Shown one piece after another: positions 35,731-46,868 of a DNA stretch of 64,000 bases. Below the pieces are notes generated by a model that was not told the DNA's origin, did no database searches, and worked only from the letters and a program-made list of their open reading frames with translations. This DNA is from Tetraselmis striata. Taxonomy: Eukaryota > Chlorophyta > Chlorodendrophyceae > Chlorodendrales > Chlorodendraceae. The stretch covers positions 62,001 through 126,000 of the forward strand of contig VCJN01001218.1 of the NCBI GenBank assembly GCA_006384855.1, written 5' to 3'. The stretch's first letter is position 1; every line of letters starts with the position of its first letter. A program made the position numbers and the translations under genes.

Positions 35731-36719
35731 CCTGCGCCGGAACCGACGTTACTGCTACAGCGACGTCTACAGCTACAGCTGCTGCCCGTACAGGTACGTT
35801 ATTAGTACGTTATAACATCCGTCAACCGACGATACTGCTACAGCAGCTGACAAGTATCTCCTTACCGCGGTACAAGTGGCGATATCTACAGAAGGCGATA
35901 TCAGGAAATCACCTATTAACAAGGACAATAATCGGAAAGGACAATCGAAATTCTGCTGAAGTACTGATGGTGACTACTGAACAACATACTAACGCTCAAA
36001 ATCCCATAACCCCTAGAGGGGTTTCGAAGTGATCACGAACGTCCGGCCTACTCGGTGGTAACGGTACGAGTACGGGTAGGACACCATCGCGGACCATCGT
36101 ACGAGTTGTCATATCGTCCGTCGATCAATCGGAACGGCGCGCGCGCGGGGGCGGATCGCCAGAACAGAGCGGATTTACATGCGCTTCAGGCCCAGCACTG
36201 CTACCTGTACCGCCGCGCGATAAATGGGGTGGCCGAGTTGCACCTCGGTTGTGCCATATTTCCGAGACTCTCGCGACACTCACTGATCCCCCGTCACCTC
36301 CCGTCACCTTTGCGAGGTATGCGACGACCGCCATCAACGACGACGTACCTCACCACGTCCTCTACATACCCCATGCTTTGTCCCCACCTAAGTGTTGGCG
36401 TGTCCTTCGCCGCTACGGCGCGCGATCTCGTTTGCGTCCGCAAGCACGTGACCGCAAAGCGCCCAGATCGCCATCGTAGCAGCGATCTTTTGTGACATCT
36501 GCAACCCCGGCAGTCCCCGGCGCGAATCTCGGCCCCCAACTTTGTCGTGCCCGAAACCCCCACAAGGCCCACCGTTGCACCAGCTGGCTTTGCCGAATCG
36601 CTCACCCTCTCGTCGGTTGCGCTGCCACTGAGCTTGCCTTGGCCGTGCTGCGCAGGTTCCAGCCGTACCCGAGTAAGTAGAAACGCCCAACCCCGCGCGC
36701 TCCCGCCCAGCGCATCAAG
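35731..36719. promoter_or_regulatory. Shared upstream region of G6PDH and 6PGDH
   Basis: The two start codons are 1,390 bp apart and face away from each other, so both promoters must lie here or in first exons. I see no clear TATA box. A short inverted repeat (AACCCC/GGGGTT) is at 36008-36023. GC content rises toward 6PGDH. Confidence 0.5.
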
Positions 36720-37722
36720 ATGACCTCCGAGATCGGGCTGGTCGGCCTGGCCGTGATGGGCCAGAACCTGGCGCTGAATGTCGCCACCAAGGGCTTCAAA
36801 ATATCGGTGTTTAACCGTAGCTACGAGAAGACCGAGGCCGCCGTGGCGCGCGCAGGGAAGGAGGGCCTCGCCGACAAGCTAACCGGCTTCAAGGACATGG
36901 GCGACTTCGTGGGCAGCCTGCAGAAACCGCGCCGAGTCATCATCCTCGTCCAGGTGCGACACCAACGCCTCAGCACGCTCAAATTTAGGCGGACATCTCC
37001 GTCTCGACGCACGTAGTGACTGCCGTTTACACACGTCGGCGCCCCGCACCAGATTCACATCTCCTCTCCCCCTCCGGCGGCATGCTCGCTTGCAGAAGCC
37101 CCCCCCCCCCCTCCCCCCCCCCCAGCCCCCCACCCCCAAACACCTCCTTACCATTCCTTCCTCCTTACAACGCCCTTCGCTAACCTAGCCTGACTTGAAC
37201 CAACACTCGTGCTTGAGCCGCACCGTACAGTCTGGCAGCCAGTCATGTGTCTGACCAGAAGTTGAGGAGGGTTTTTTGCGTCGTATGTGGCGTTTATCAA
37301 TCCACTGGCACTCATGGGTCCGCGGTGGTATTGTCGTTCGGGCTATGACCCCCTGCGGCTGATCGCGTGCCCGGCCCTCGTGTCGCTCTGCTCCTCCTCA
37401 GGCGGGCAAGCCCGTGGACGCGACGATTGAGAACCTGATGAAGTACATGGAGGCGGGCGACATCATCATCGACGGCGGCAACGAGTGGTATGAGAACACG
37501 GAGCGCCGCCAGGCGATGTGCACCGAGAAGGGCCTGCTGATGCTGGGCATGGGCGTGAGCGGCGGCGAGGAGGGCGCTCGCAACGGGCCCTCCATGATGC
37601 CTGGCGGCCCCAAGGAGGCGTACGCCCACCTGGAGCACATCGTGACCAAGGTCGCGGCGCAGGTCAACGACGGCCCGTGCGTGATGCACATTGGGCCCGG
37701 CGGCGCGGGCAACTACGTCAAG

Positions 37723-37758
<36 letters not shown>

Positions 37759-38640
37759 CTCATCAGCGAGTGCTACGACGTGCTCAAGACGGTGGGCGGG
37801 CTCAGCAACGAGGAGCTGGCGGCCACGTTTCTGGAGTGGAACAAGACGGAGCTGGACAGCTTCCTGGTTGAGATCACTGCCAAGATCTTTGAGATGAAGG
37901 ACGACAAGAGCGACGGCCACCTGGTGGACAAGATCCTGGACAAGACGGGCATGAAAGGCACCGGCAAGTGGACGGTGCAGCAGGCGGCGGACCTGAGCAT
38001 TGCCGCGCCGGTCATCGCGTCGTCGCTCGACGCGCGCTTCATCAGCGGCCAGAAGGACAAGCGCGTTGCGGCGGCGAGCTTCTACGAGGGGCTGGGCCTG
38101 GGCGCGCCCAAGCCGCTGTGCGCGGAGGACAAGGCCACGCTGATCGACCAGGTGCGCGCAGCGCTGTACTGCGCCAAGATCTGCTCCTACGCGCAGGGCA
38201 TGCAGCTGATCAAGGCCAAGAGCGACGCGATGGGCTGGAACATCGACCTCGGCGGGCTCGCGCGCATCTGGAAGGGCGGCTGCATCATCCGCGCCGGCTT
38301 CCTCGACCGCATCCGTGCCGCCTTTGTCGCCAACCCCGACCTGGCCAGCCTGCTGGTGGACCCCGGCTTTGGCAAGGAGATGGTGGAGCGCCACGAGGCG
38401 TGGCGCGCCGTGGTGTCCAAGGCCATCGCCGCCGGCATCGGCATGCCCGCCATGACATGCGCGCTCGCGTACTTTGACTCGTACCGCCGCGACCGGCTGC
38501 CCGCCAACCTGGTTCAGGCGCAGCGCGATTACTTTGGCTCGCACACCTTTGAGCGCACCGACATGCCCGGCGCCTTCCACGCCATCTGGTCCGAGGGCAA
38601 CAGCGCCGACTCGATCACCACCCAGGGCTACAACGCCTGA
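36720..38640 (+). CDS. PGD: 6-phosphogluconate dehydrogenase, decarboxylating
   Basis: Third step of the oxidative pentose phosphate pathway: 6-phosphogluconate + NADP+ to ribulose 5-phosphate + CO2 + NADPH. Exon 1 36720-36953 and exon 2 37402-38640 join in phase 0 and give 490 aa, the normal family length. Motifs: Rossmann fold [40 protein letters not shown], the catalytic region [20 protein letters not shown] and the family signature [13 protein letters not shown]. There is no N-terminal extension, so a cytosolic enzyme is most likely. The intron holds C runs near 37098-37122. Paired head to head with G6PDH. Confidence 0.97.
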
Positions 38641-39939
38641 TGATTAGAAAACCCACCGCTAAGATCTCCCCCCGCCTGTCTCCTCTCTATTGTCACAATT
38701 ATTGCTGCAGGCATGTCGAAGTGTAACACAAAGCTAGCCACGCAGTCCCCCACCACACCCTCACCCTCCCCTTGTCTGGAGTCTGGGACGCCCATGCATG
38801 GACCAGGCTTGAGAGGGACGGTGGGCGTGTGCGGGTGTGCTAGTGGGTTTTGTGGTGTGAGCAGGGGACGCCGTATTATAGCCAGTGACGTTTGGGCCGT
38901 AGTAGAGCCAGTGACGTCTGGCGGAGGTGCCCGCGACCGCAAGGAGCCGTCCGGGCGCCAGGACAGCGCCCCCTGCCCCCGCCCCTCCACGTCTGCAGCG
39001 GCTGTCCAAAGTAGCAGGTGTGAGTTGTGTGGCTGCGGCGCGGGTGTTGCATGCTTACTGATGTAGACAGTTGGACGGCTGCCGTGTATGGTTGCGCATG
39101 TCAGAAGACCTGCCGATGGCCACTGGGGCGGCGTTCTAGTGCCTTGCTAGGAAAGAAGGTGGACGGGTGGCGTTACCGTGGGTATCAGGTCCTTGTTGGG
39201 AGTATATGAGAAATACCACTTGACACGTGGAACTGCCCATCCCTGAAGACCGCCAGTGAACGTCATGTGGACATTTACGCCGTGGAGGTTCAGGGTTTAC
39301 ATTTAGGTCGCGGCGGGGAGCCGGCGGGTGGGCGCGGATTATAGGCGTAGCATCCAAGTATGGCGATGTGAGCATGATAAGTGTATCATTTTTGCTGCTG
39401 CTGCTCAGTAGCGCCGTCATTTTCCTCAGAGCGTCCGGTAATGTGGCAACTGCCGCGAAATTGGAAGGACAAGTGAAAGGCAGGAGCGCTGCCTTGCAAA
39501 AGCCAATCGCTGGGCACGGCCAAGCGGTTACACGTTCTATGTCAAGAGGGCTTGCGTGGGCTAGTCTTACAGGTACGCGTGCTGCACTGCGCTCCCAGCC
39601 TAGCCGCCTAAGCCAATAGGTAGTAGCCCATTGCGTATATGTTCACATATACAATGCAATCGATGCACCGCCAGGCAGGACGGCTCCCGCATCTGCGTCC
39701 CCGTGTGGGGAAGTTTCCGGATTAGTCTTGATATGGCTCATCTGTGGCGTAGACAGCCTCCTGGTCCTGGCTGGAAGTCCGTCCCCCGTTCCGGGATAGC
39801 TTGTCCAGGAGTAGCGTCAATGGAGCCGTTGGCCATCAATATCCACTGCCGCCGCTGCTGTAGAGCCGCCTGCAATGAAGTGAAGGGGGGGGGGGGGGGG
39901 GGGGGAGGTGCGTGAGTGTAATTTCTACGATGCAAGTGG
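38641..39939. other. Intergenic interval
   Basis: 3' flank of 6PGDH. An open + frame from 39374 (82 codons) begins with a hydrophobic, signal-like stretch (ISVSFLLLLLSSAVIFLRAS) but has no other support. A G run lies at 39886-39905. Confidence 0.35.
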
Positions 39940-40380
39940 GCCAACTATGCTAGAATCGGATAGAAAATATCTTCTGATAATTTGCCTTTTCTGGAAAGCA
40001 AACTGACAGATACATCTTGGTGGTACTGCAAATCGATTCAGGGTAGCTCTAAGCGCATTTCTTAATTTTGTATTGCCCATATAATACACATATAATGTTT
40101 TGAACAGATAGCAATACAGGAATGCGTACCGATGTACAGCGGTAAGATAACGTTGACGGTTTCGAAGCGATATCAGTCCTACTGCGATCAAGCGATTGCA
40201 GGGTGGTACCGGCGCACGTATGATGTGTCGTCCTGCTAGTACCAGTAGTAGTACCAGGAGCAGGCACTCCTGGTAGTACCAGTACTCGAGAGATTAGATT
40301 TATTGCAACGCCAGAAGGGTGGCAACTAAACACGGCCAGGGTCCGCCGTCTAATTAATTGCCACCTACGCGCTAGCAGGT
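39940..40380 (+). repeat. AT-rich dispersed repeat, copy B
   Basis: Same block order as copies A and C: TAGAAAATATCTTCTGATAA, AAATCGATTCAGGGTAGCTC, TTGTATTGCCCATATA, GATAGCAATACAGGAATGCG, then CAACGCCAGAAGGGTGGCAA, AAACACGGCCAGG and TGCCACCTACGCG. Its 3' end overlaps the proposed last codons of the DA2-like gene. Confidence 0.65.
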
Positions 40381-43300
40381 TGGTTATTGTGCGGGGCGGC
40401 CACCCACCTGAGCGCCTCGTCCTGCTGGCGCATCTTCTCCCGAAAGGCCGCGTCAGCGTCGAGCAGCACCTGCCGTCGGTGGCTGCTGCCAGGGCTGCGC
40501 AAGACATCGGCGCGAGCGAACACAGTTTTGTGTGTGTTAAAACGCTGTTAGTATTTTGGGTCTGGACCACTGAAGAGGTACATGAAGTGGGAATGTTGGA
40601 TGAGAGAGGGCATGCTGCAGCCTAGGGTTTCTAGCACATGGATCAGGGTATCTTCCATACACATAGAACCCTACGTCTCGGGGGTCGTAGACATGGCAAG
40701 GACGCAGCGATTTGTCCGGGTTGTATAGATGATTTTCGCGAGCGGTTTTCTTTGCGCTGTCAAGCCGAGGTGGGCTGGGGCGGGAGGAAAGGGGGAAAGG
40801 GGGCTCCCATGATCCAATGGGATGGGGGGCTGTCATGCTGCCTCGGAGGGGGAGAGGGGGGGGGGGGGGGGGAGGGGGTTGGCATATGGCGCTCCATGCG
40901 CAGGCGGCCGGCGCACCTCTCATCCGCCACCGGAGCCACCGCCGCATTGGGGACGAAGGCTGCTGCCTGGCGCACTGCCTCATCATCCGCGGCCACTCCT
41001 GCTGTGGCGGGGGACACCGCGGCAGAGGGGGCGGAGGAGGCGGAGGGCATCAGCTCCGCAAAGGCCATATGAGCCGCAGGGGCAGGCCTGCAGACGCTGG
41101 GACGGTGGCGGGCGCGTCAGTCGGGCGGATGGGCAGCGCACGGCTGAGGACGGCGCTGTCGTGGGCGCGCATGGCCTCTGAGGCGTCCGGAGCGGCGGCG
41201 GGGCCGCTGCCTGTCGCCGCCGGGTTGGCACTCCATGCCGCTAGCTGTTCCGCCTGGAGCACTGCGCGGGAGATGGCGCTGTCATCCTGGCTCACGGCTG
41301 GGCGAGAAGAATCAACACAGCGGATCAGATGAGCGCAGCTGCGGGGGAGCGAGCGGGCAGACAGCCGCCAGCAGAGGCAGAGAAGAGGGGAAAGAGGGGG
41401 GGGAGGGGGGGGGGGGGGGGGTGACACGGTAACGGGCAAAGCGGGATTTATAACTAAAGTACTCGTGCGACTTATCGGATTCAATCATATTCTCCCATAA
41501 TACAATCTCCGCAATAAGGATTTAAACGCATTTCGACTACGGGTGCCGCCGCACCTACAAGAACCCTTATGATGAGCCTGAAACTGGGCTTGCATGCAAC
41601 CTAGTAAACCACTTTTTCCGCTACAGTTTCGCCTAGATTCGACCTCTTGCAGGCAGGGCAGGTTCTTACTCGCAGTGTTCTTATCATCGCGTCGGCACCC
41701 GAATACTTCCGAAAACCCCACAAATGGAGATCCGTGATAGGACAACATGACACGAGGATGAATAGGGCAGTATGCACACCAGGAGGGGAGGAAGGATTGG
41801 TGGGCTGGCGGGCTGCCGCCTGCTGGGGAGGGGGCTCACTCAGCGTCAGCGCGTCGTCCACTTCGTGGATGGCGGCCATCAGGCGCGCCTCCGTGCTGCG
41901 CGCGCCCATGTCGCTCCAGCTGGCCACCTGGTCCGACATGCTGACGGCGGCTGCCAGCCGCGCATCGGCGGCGTCGAGACCTGCGCGAGGGCGCGATAGG
42001 GCGTGGCTTAGCATACATGACATCCCACACCATCCAACAGGGCTCGCGGGCCCTAACAAGAATGAGATATCTGTCACCATCCTGTCAGACTCTGTGCTAC
42101 GTTGGCGGTGCATTATGTTTGAAGAAAACATCTAGTCTTTTCACTCTTTGCAAGAGAGTTACAAACAATTATGTACAGCAAACCGACAGTGGGTGGCCAT
42201 GGCACGCGAGCAGTAACCTGTCAGCGCACACCACATCCGGCAGAGACAAGGGCACAAACGGGGGAAGGGGGGGGGGGGGGGGGGGGAGGCGGGGGTTGCA
42301 CCAGCCACCATCAAGGCATCGCCCGCCGACGCTGCCCTCTCAATACGCTCATCGCCGCCGCCTCCACTGGCGCTATGCTCTCTGGCGTCGTCCACCGACT
42401 CTCCGCCCCCAACGCCCAGCAGGTCAATGTCCGCCTCATGGAGCGCCGCATCCCCCGCTGCCGCCTGGCTAGGGGCGCCTACAGGCTGCGCCAGCCCAGA
42501 TGAGCCGTCCGGCTGCGCGATGACGGCGGCGGCCAGTGGCGTGGGTGCGCTCTCGTACTGCACGAGCACCATGCCCACCACTGTCTCCTGCGGCTGGAAG
42601 CCCGCAGGTCACAGCAGTCAGCAGCGCAGCTGCGGGAGCAAGCCAGCCCAGGGGTGGCGCTCATGGCTCCATGGCTCAGGGCAGGAACAGCGACTGACCC
42701 CCCACCCCCACCCCCCAACACACACACATGTAGACGTACCTGTGCCAGCATGGGCGGCCCGGAGGATAGGAGGTACTCTGCCAGTGCAGTCATCTCACTG
42801 TCGGTGGGTGCGCGCTCTTGGTGCCCCTCCAACGCCGCGGCGCCCTCAAACATGTCACACAAGATGTCGTCGATCGCAACTGCGTTGCCGCCGCCGCCGC
42901 CGCCCCACTTGCCCTTTGCCCCTGCAGCAACAGGCGCAGCCAAAGCTGTCAGCCGAGCTTGATGCCACCGCGACTGGAAGTAATGCCTGTGGGCACAATT
43001 CAGAATCCTCATTACAAGCCCCGAATTGGGCTTGCATGCAAGGTATGATAAGAACATTCGCAAGTTTCCCCGTACATATGTCGTCTACATCCGCCCTTTG
43101 TTAGGTAGGGCATGATATCCTTATTTGCAGTGCTCTCGTGACCGCGTCGCCACCCGTAGGATAGACAAGGACGGGGGGGGAGGGAGGGGGCAAGGCGCAC
43201 CCTCTTGACTTGCCGCTGCTAGCGGCTCTCCTCGCAGCCCCATGGCGCCCAGCAGCTCGTCAATGATGGTGTCGGCGGGGCGCCTTGCCGGCTGTGCAGC

Positions 43301-44716
43301 GCTGCGCATCGCCATGTTGGCCGCCTGCATACTGCCGGGGTCAGGATCGACCCCCTTGAAGCACTGATGGCAGGGGGATTCAGGGCCCGGTGGGGGGGGG
43401 GGGGGGGGGGGGGGGTGGCGAAGATTGCCCACCGACAGGCGGTCCAGCTCGCGATTTAGCGCGGCCTCCTGCTCCGCCAGCGTGTCCGCGGGCGGCGCCC
43501 TCGCACCGCGCCCGGTGTAGGGCTGCCGCGCGCAGCGCTTCGCTACAGGGGGCTTCGGCTTTCGCGCCGTCCGCGGCTGCTCGGAAGCTGCCTGCAGGCA
43601 GCGCAGCCGCACAGGAGGGGGGGGGGGGTGGGAGGGTCAATACTGCGCGGCGCACAGGAAACCCTGTGATCGCTAACACAGGCTATTGCTGGCGGCGGCC
43701 CGACCTCTCTCCTGGAGGCCACGGCGGCATGCTCGCGCTCAGTCTTGGCAGTCTCCCTTGACGCTGACTGCATGTTGCGCGCTACAGGGGAGCTCCCCGC
43801 CTCGTCCTGCGACATGGCCGGCCCGTCACATGCGCGGCAGTTTCAATCTCAGAATTGAGCTCTTAAAATCGGCGGGTAGGAGGAGCCAATGCGTCTCAAT
43901 GTGTTTCCATGGTGCCTGGTGGGCTGTGGTTGGGCCCCCATCCCTCCTAGGGATTCAGCGGGGGAAGAAAGGGGGGGGGGGAGGGGGGGGGGGGCACCTG
44001 CTGCCGACTGCGGATCTTGAGCTCGATGACTCGTTGCTCCTCCGCCTTCTCCGCCGCATGATCCTCCGCGCTCCTTGGCCCGTGGTACTCCACCGCGTAC
44101 GCCTCTGTCTTGCAGTAGGGGCAGGGCGCGGTGAGCGCGCCCGCGGGCGCCTTCACCTGCAGCCAGCGAGCGCCCCAGCCTGTCAGCAGCCGGCGTGTCT
44201 GCACGCCCGGTGCCGGCGGGATATTGGCTGTTTAAGCAGGCATTCAAGGAAGGGGTGGTGGGAGGTGAAGGAGAGCGTTAGCAAGGGAGGATGGGGCTGA
44301 GAGAAGGGAGGGGGGGGCGGGGGGGCGCCACGCCTGCAGGAAGCATTCGGTGCAGATGCCCTTCTTGCAGCAGCGCGAGCGGTTGACGGAGGGGTAGTGC
44401 AGGAAGCAGATGGGGCAGTCTTCGTACAGCACCTGGCGGGCGCGAAGGTGTGGGTGCTGTGAGAGACTAGGGAACGTGGCAGAGGATGGCCGAGCTGCAC
44501 GTCAACCTTCAGTCAGAGGCAGGAGGTAAGCTGGGGGCGGGGGCGTACCTCGAGGCTGGATGGCTCCTCGTCCAGCCCCTCATAGCATGGCGCCAGCTTT
44601 CGGTCCAAGATCAGGCGGCGCAGCTTCTTCAGGTCCACGTCGGCGTCGGGGTAGAGGCCGGTGGGGCGCAGCCACCGCTCCTCGACGGGTGCGGCGCGGG
44701 ACAACTTGAGGCCCAT
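40365..44716 (-). CDS. DA2: DA2/GW2-like RING-type E3 ubiquitin ligase
   Basis: Plant DA2/GW2 proteins are E3 ligases that limit organ and seed size. Exons: 44716-44549, 44432-44334, 44156-43998, 43806-43705, 43591-43433, 43324-43201, 42921-42740, 42587-42302, 41980-41840, 41297 to about 41100; these keep phase. Exon 1 matches the DA2 start ([33 protein letters not shown]). Exons 2-3 form the atypical [45 protein letters not shown], then [14 protein letters not shown]. Intron 2 needs a GC donor (CAG|GCGTGG) because any GT alternative gives a stop. A later exon has [13 protein letters not shown], like the C-terminal helix of DA2. The 3' end is uncertain: coding-like frames at about 41068-40917 and 40494-40365 ([20 protein letters not shown]) suggest more exons, but I could not join them in phase. 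Confidence 0.85.
41537..41701 (-). repeat. Intronic TIR element, copy 7
   Basis: The best-defined termini: CGGGTGCCGCCGCACC on the left and the inverted GCGTCGGCACCCG on the right. On the - strand it reads GATAAGAACACTGCGAGTAA, AACCTGCCCTGCCTGCA and TTGCATGCAAGCCC. It lies in a DA2-like intron, sense orientation. Confidence 0.75.
42986..43160 (-). repeat. Intronic TIR element, copy 8
   Basis: On the - strand it starts CTACGGGTGGCGACGCGGTC, then AGCACTGCAAATAAGG, and ends near GGGCTTGTAATGAGG after the GCTTGCATGCAAGG motif. DA2-like intron 42922-43200, sense orientation. Confidence 0.65.
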
Positions 44717-44879
44717 GGCGCCTCTCGCCTTAGGCGCAAGGCAGTCTGCCTGCAGGCATTCGTGGGTACATGGATGAATCCGCATGTGGTAAAACAAATG
44801 GACCAGTATATCCCGGCCCGCAGTGCGGCGGCGGCGGCGCGCGCATCGGTGCTGGCATATCATGGGTCAGTCGACATCG

Positions 44880-45490
44880 TAGACCATAATTGCTCAATAA
44901 CTAAACAGTCTAATAGGATGGAAGTTAGAAATACGGCAATAAGAAATAAATTCTAATAGATATACATAATGTTTGATGGCTTGTACTCTTTAAAAATATT
45001 TGTTGGATACGTCTCAGCAGTATTGCGATTCGATTTCGGAAAGCCCTAAGTACATTGTTCGAGTTTGTATCACCCATTTATCCAGGGAAAGTAAACGCGA
45101 TTTGCTTGAAGTCAGATAGCGATACAAGAACGCGGACTGATGCATAACGATAACATTTCTCATACATGCAATAATTACGCGTTCAACTTTTACGTATCAG
45201 TTAATCCTTATACGGTATAATCAAACACGCACCATGTATATTGGTAAGGATTACATTGTAGCGTGTTGGGCAAGGATAACAAACGCCAAGTATTCAAGTG
45301 CAGATATGAAGGATTGCGTAATCCTTACTGCGTCCGAACAGCCTAGTACGATGGAGCTGCAGCAATAATAAGAAGAGAGTAGAATAATGCCACAACATAA
45401 TAGAAATAGAAACAAACGCTAGTTGGGTGGCAAAACACGGCCAGGCACCCCCGTTATTTTTGCCACCGATACACGCTAATATATATGTGA
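44880..45490 (+). repeat. AT-rich dispersed repeat, copy C
   Basis: Upstream of the DA2-like gene. It shares with copies A and B: ATTGCGATTCGATTTCGGAA, AGCCCTAAGTACAT, TCACCCATTTATCCAGG, GATAGCGATACAAGAACGCG, then ACGCTAGTTGGGTGGCAAAA, CACGGCCAGG and TGCCACCGATACACG. No ORF. Confidence 0.65.
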
Positions 45491-46797
45491 TATACTAGCA
45501 GGGGAAGTATACTCTACTAGTGCTACAACCCGTGTCCACACAACACGGGTATCCAGTACTGCCGCTAAGAGTGCTAAAGGAGGCATGGATGGGAGCTGAA
45601 GAGGTCGGCAGGGAGGTTGGAGATTGGGAGGGGGGGAGGGGGAGGTTCCCGATAGAGCTAAGACGGGGTATGAGATGAGCGAGAGCGCTGGTGTCGGCGC
45701 GGGGCCGCGGGCACGTGCAGCAACATGTGGCTAGCATAGCGAAAGCGGCTGAGGAGCGCAACGCCATCATGATATATCGGCGACACGGAGCGCCGGACGA
45801 GCGACCTCAGAAACGAGGCCTCCCTCCTCGGACCCAGTGCACGTGCCAAGCGCCGCCTGGCCGCTGCACGCTTGGCACGAGTTGGGCGCTATCGAAAGAG
45901 TCGGAAGCGTGTGCATCGAGTGGCGTTTCCCGAGGTGACCCGAGGTAGCCACTATAGTGTGTGTGTGACAGTAACAGACGCAGAGGCCGAGTCGACCGTT
46001 CTTGGCCTTGGCCGTTTTAATCAGGAAAATTGCCTGTTTAAATCATGTAATATCATTGATCGGTATTAATTAGTAACTACCCGCATCCTGATGATTTTCG
46101 AACGGTGATTTTCGAATTTAATACACACCCTCCGGACACTTCTGGTTGTTTTCATGTCATCATTATATTATAGCGACGACATAATAATCATCATGATGTA
46201 ACATGTTATATCATAGCATAGTGCCAGTAGGTGGCCCGGATGGTGCGCCCCGCTGCCCGGCGGCCTCCCGTAGTCCAATAGCCATCGTGCCAGAATGCAC
46301 ATATGAGCGCCTGACTCGGGCTGGGGCGCGGGGAGGGGCGGGAGGTGAGGGTGGGGTGGGGGCTACCTGCCGGCGGGTTGTGCGGCAAAAAGCTGTGCCG
46401 AGCCAGAGCGCGTAGCGAGGCTCGGGGCTCCGAGCTCCGGCTGCTGTGCAACTAGGCTGGCTGCCACGTTAATACGTGTTCGACTCACTGGCACCGCGGC
46501 GTGATAGCGACAGCGTGTGACGGCGTGTGGGGTGCGAAGAGCAGCGCTAAGGCGCTAGAGCGTTTGAGGCGGTGGGCCGAGGCTGCTGGGGCTCTGCAAT
46601 GGCTCGGCGCTGCTGTTGCGCTGCCGTTGCTACCTACAGGGCACGAACTGATGCTGTGCGCCGTTCCCGAGCAAGCGGCGCCGACTGTCGCCGTGGCGAC
46701 GCCGTAACGCCGCTGCTGCTCCTCACGTGATCGCTACATACAACATAGTACAACATAGTACTATCGCAACAACATAGTACAAGCAGGTACGCAGCCG
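45491..46797. other. Intergenic interval
   Basis: No supported gene. A short tandem array of ACAACATAGTA units lies at about 46738-46780. Confidence 0.4.
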
Positions 46798-46868
46798 AAT
46801 ACCGGTTCCTGTTGTGAATTACAAAAAGGACAGTTCCCCAGAATTAGAAAATCAACACAGCAAGCCGC

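Noticed and set aside
36008-36024. Terminator-like hairpin AACCCC..GGGGTT
   Set aside because: Only a 6-bp stem with no T run, and bacterial-type terminators are not expected in this nuclear context.
37414-38580. A 422-codon ORF antisense to 6PGDH
   Set aside because: It is the complement of a highly conserved gene; GC-rich third positions leave the antisense frame open.
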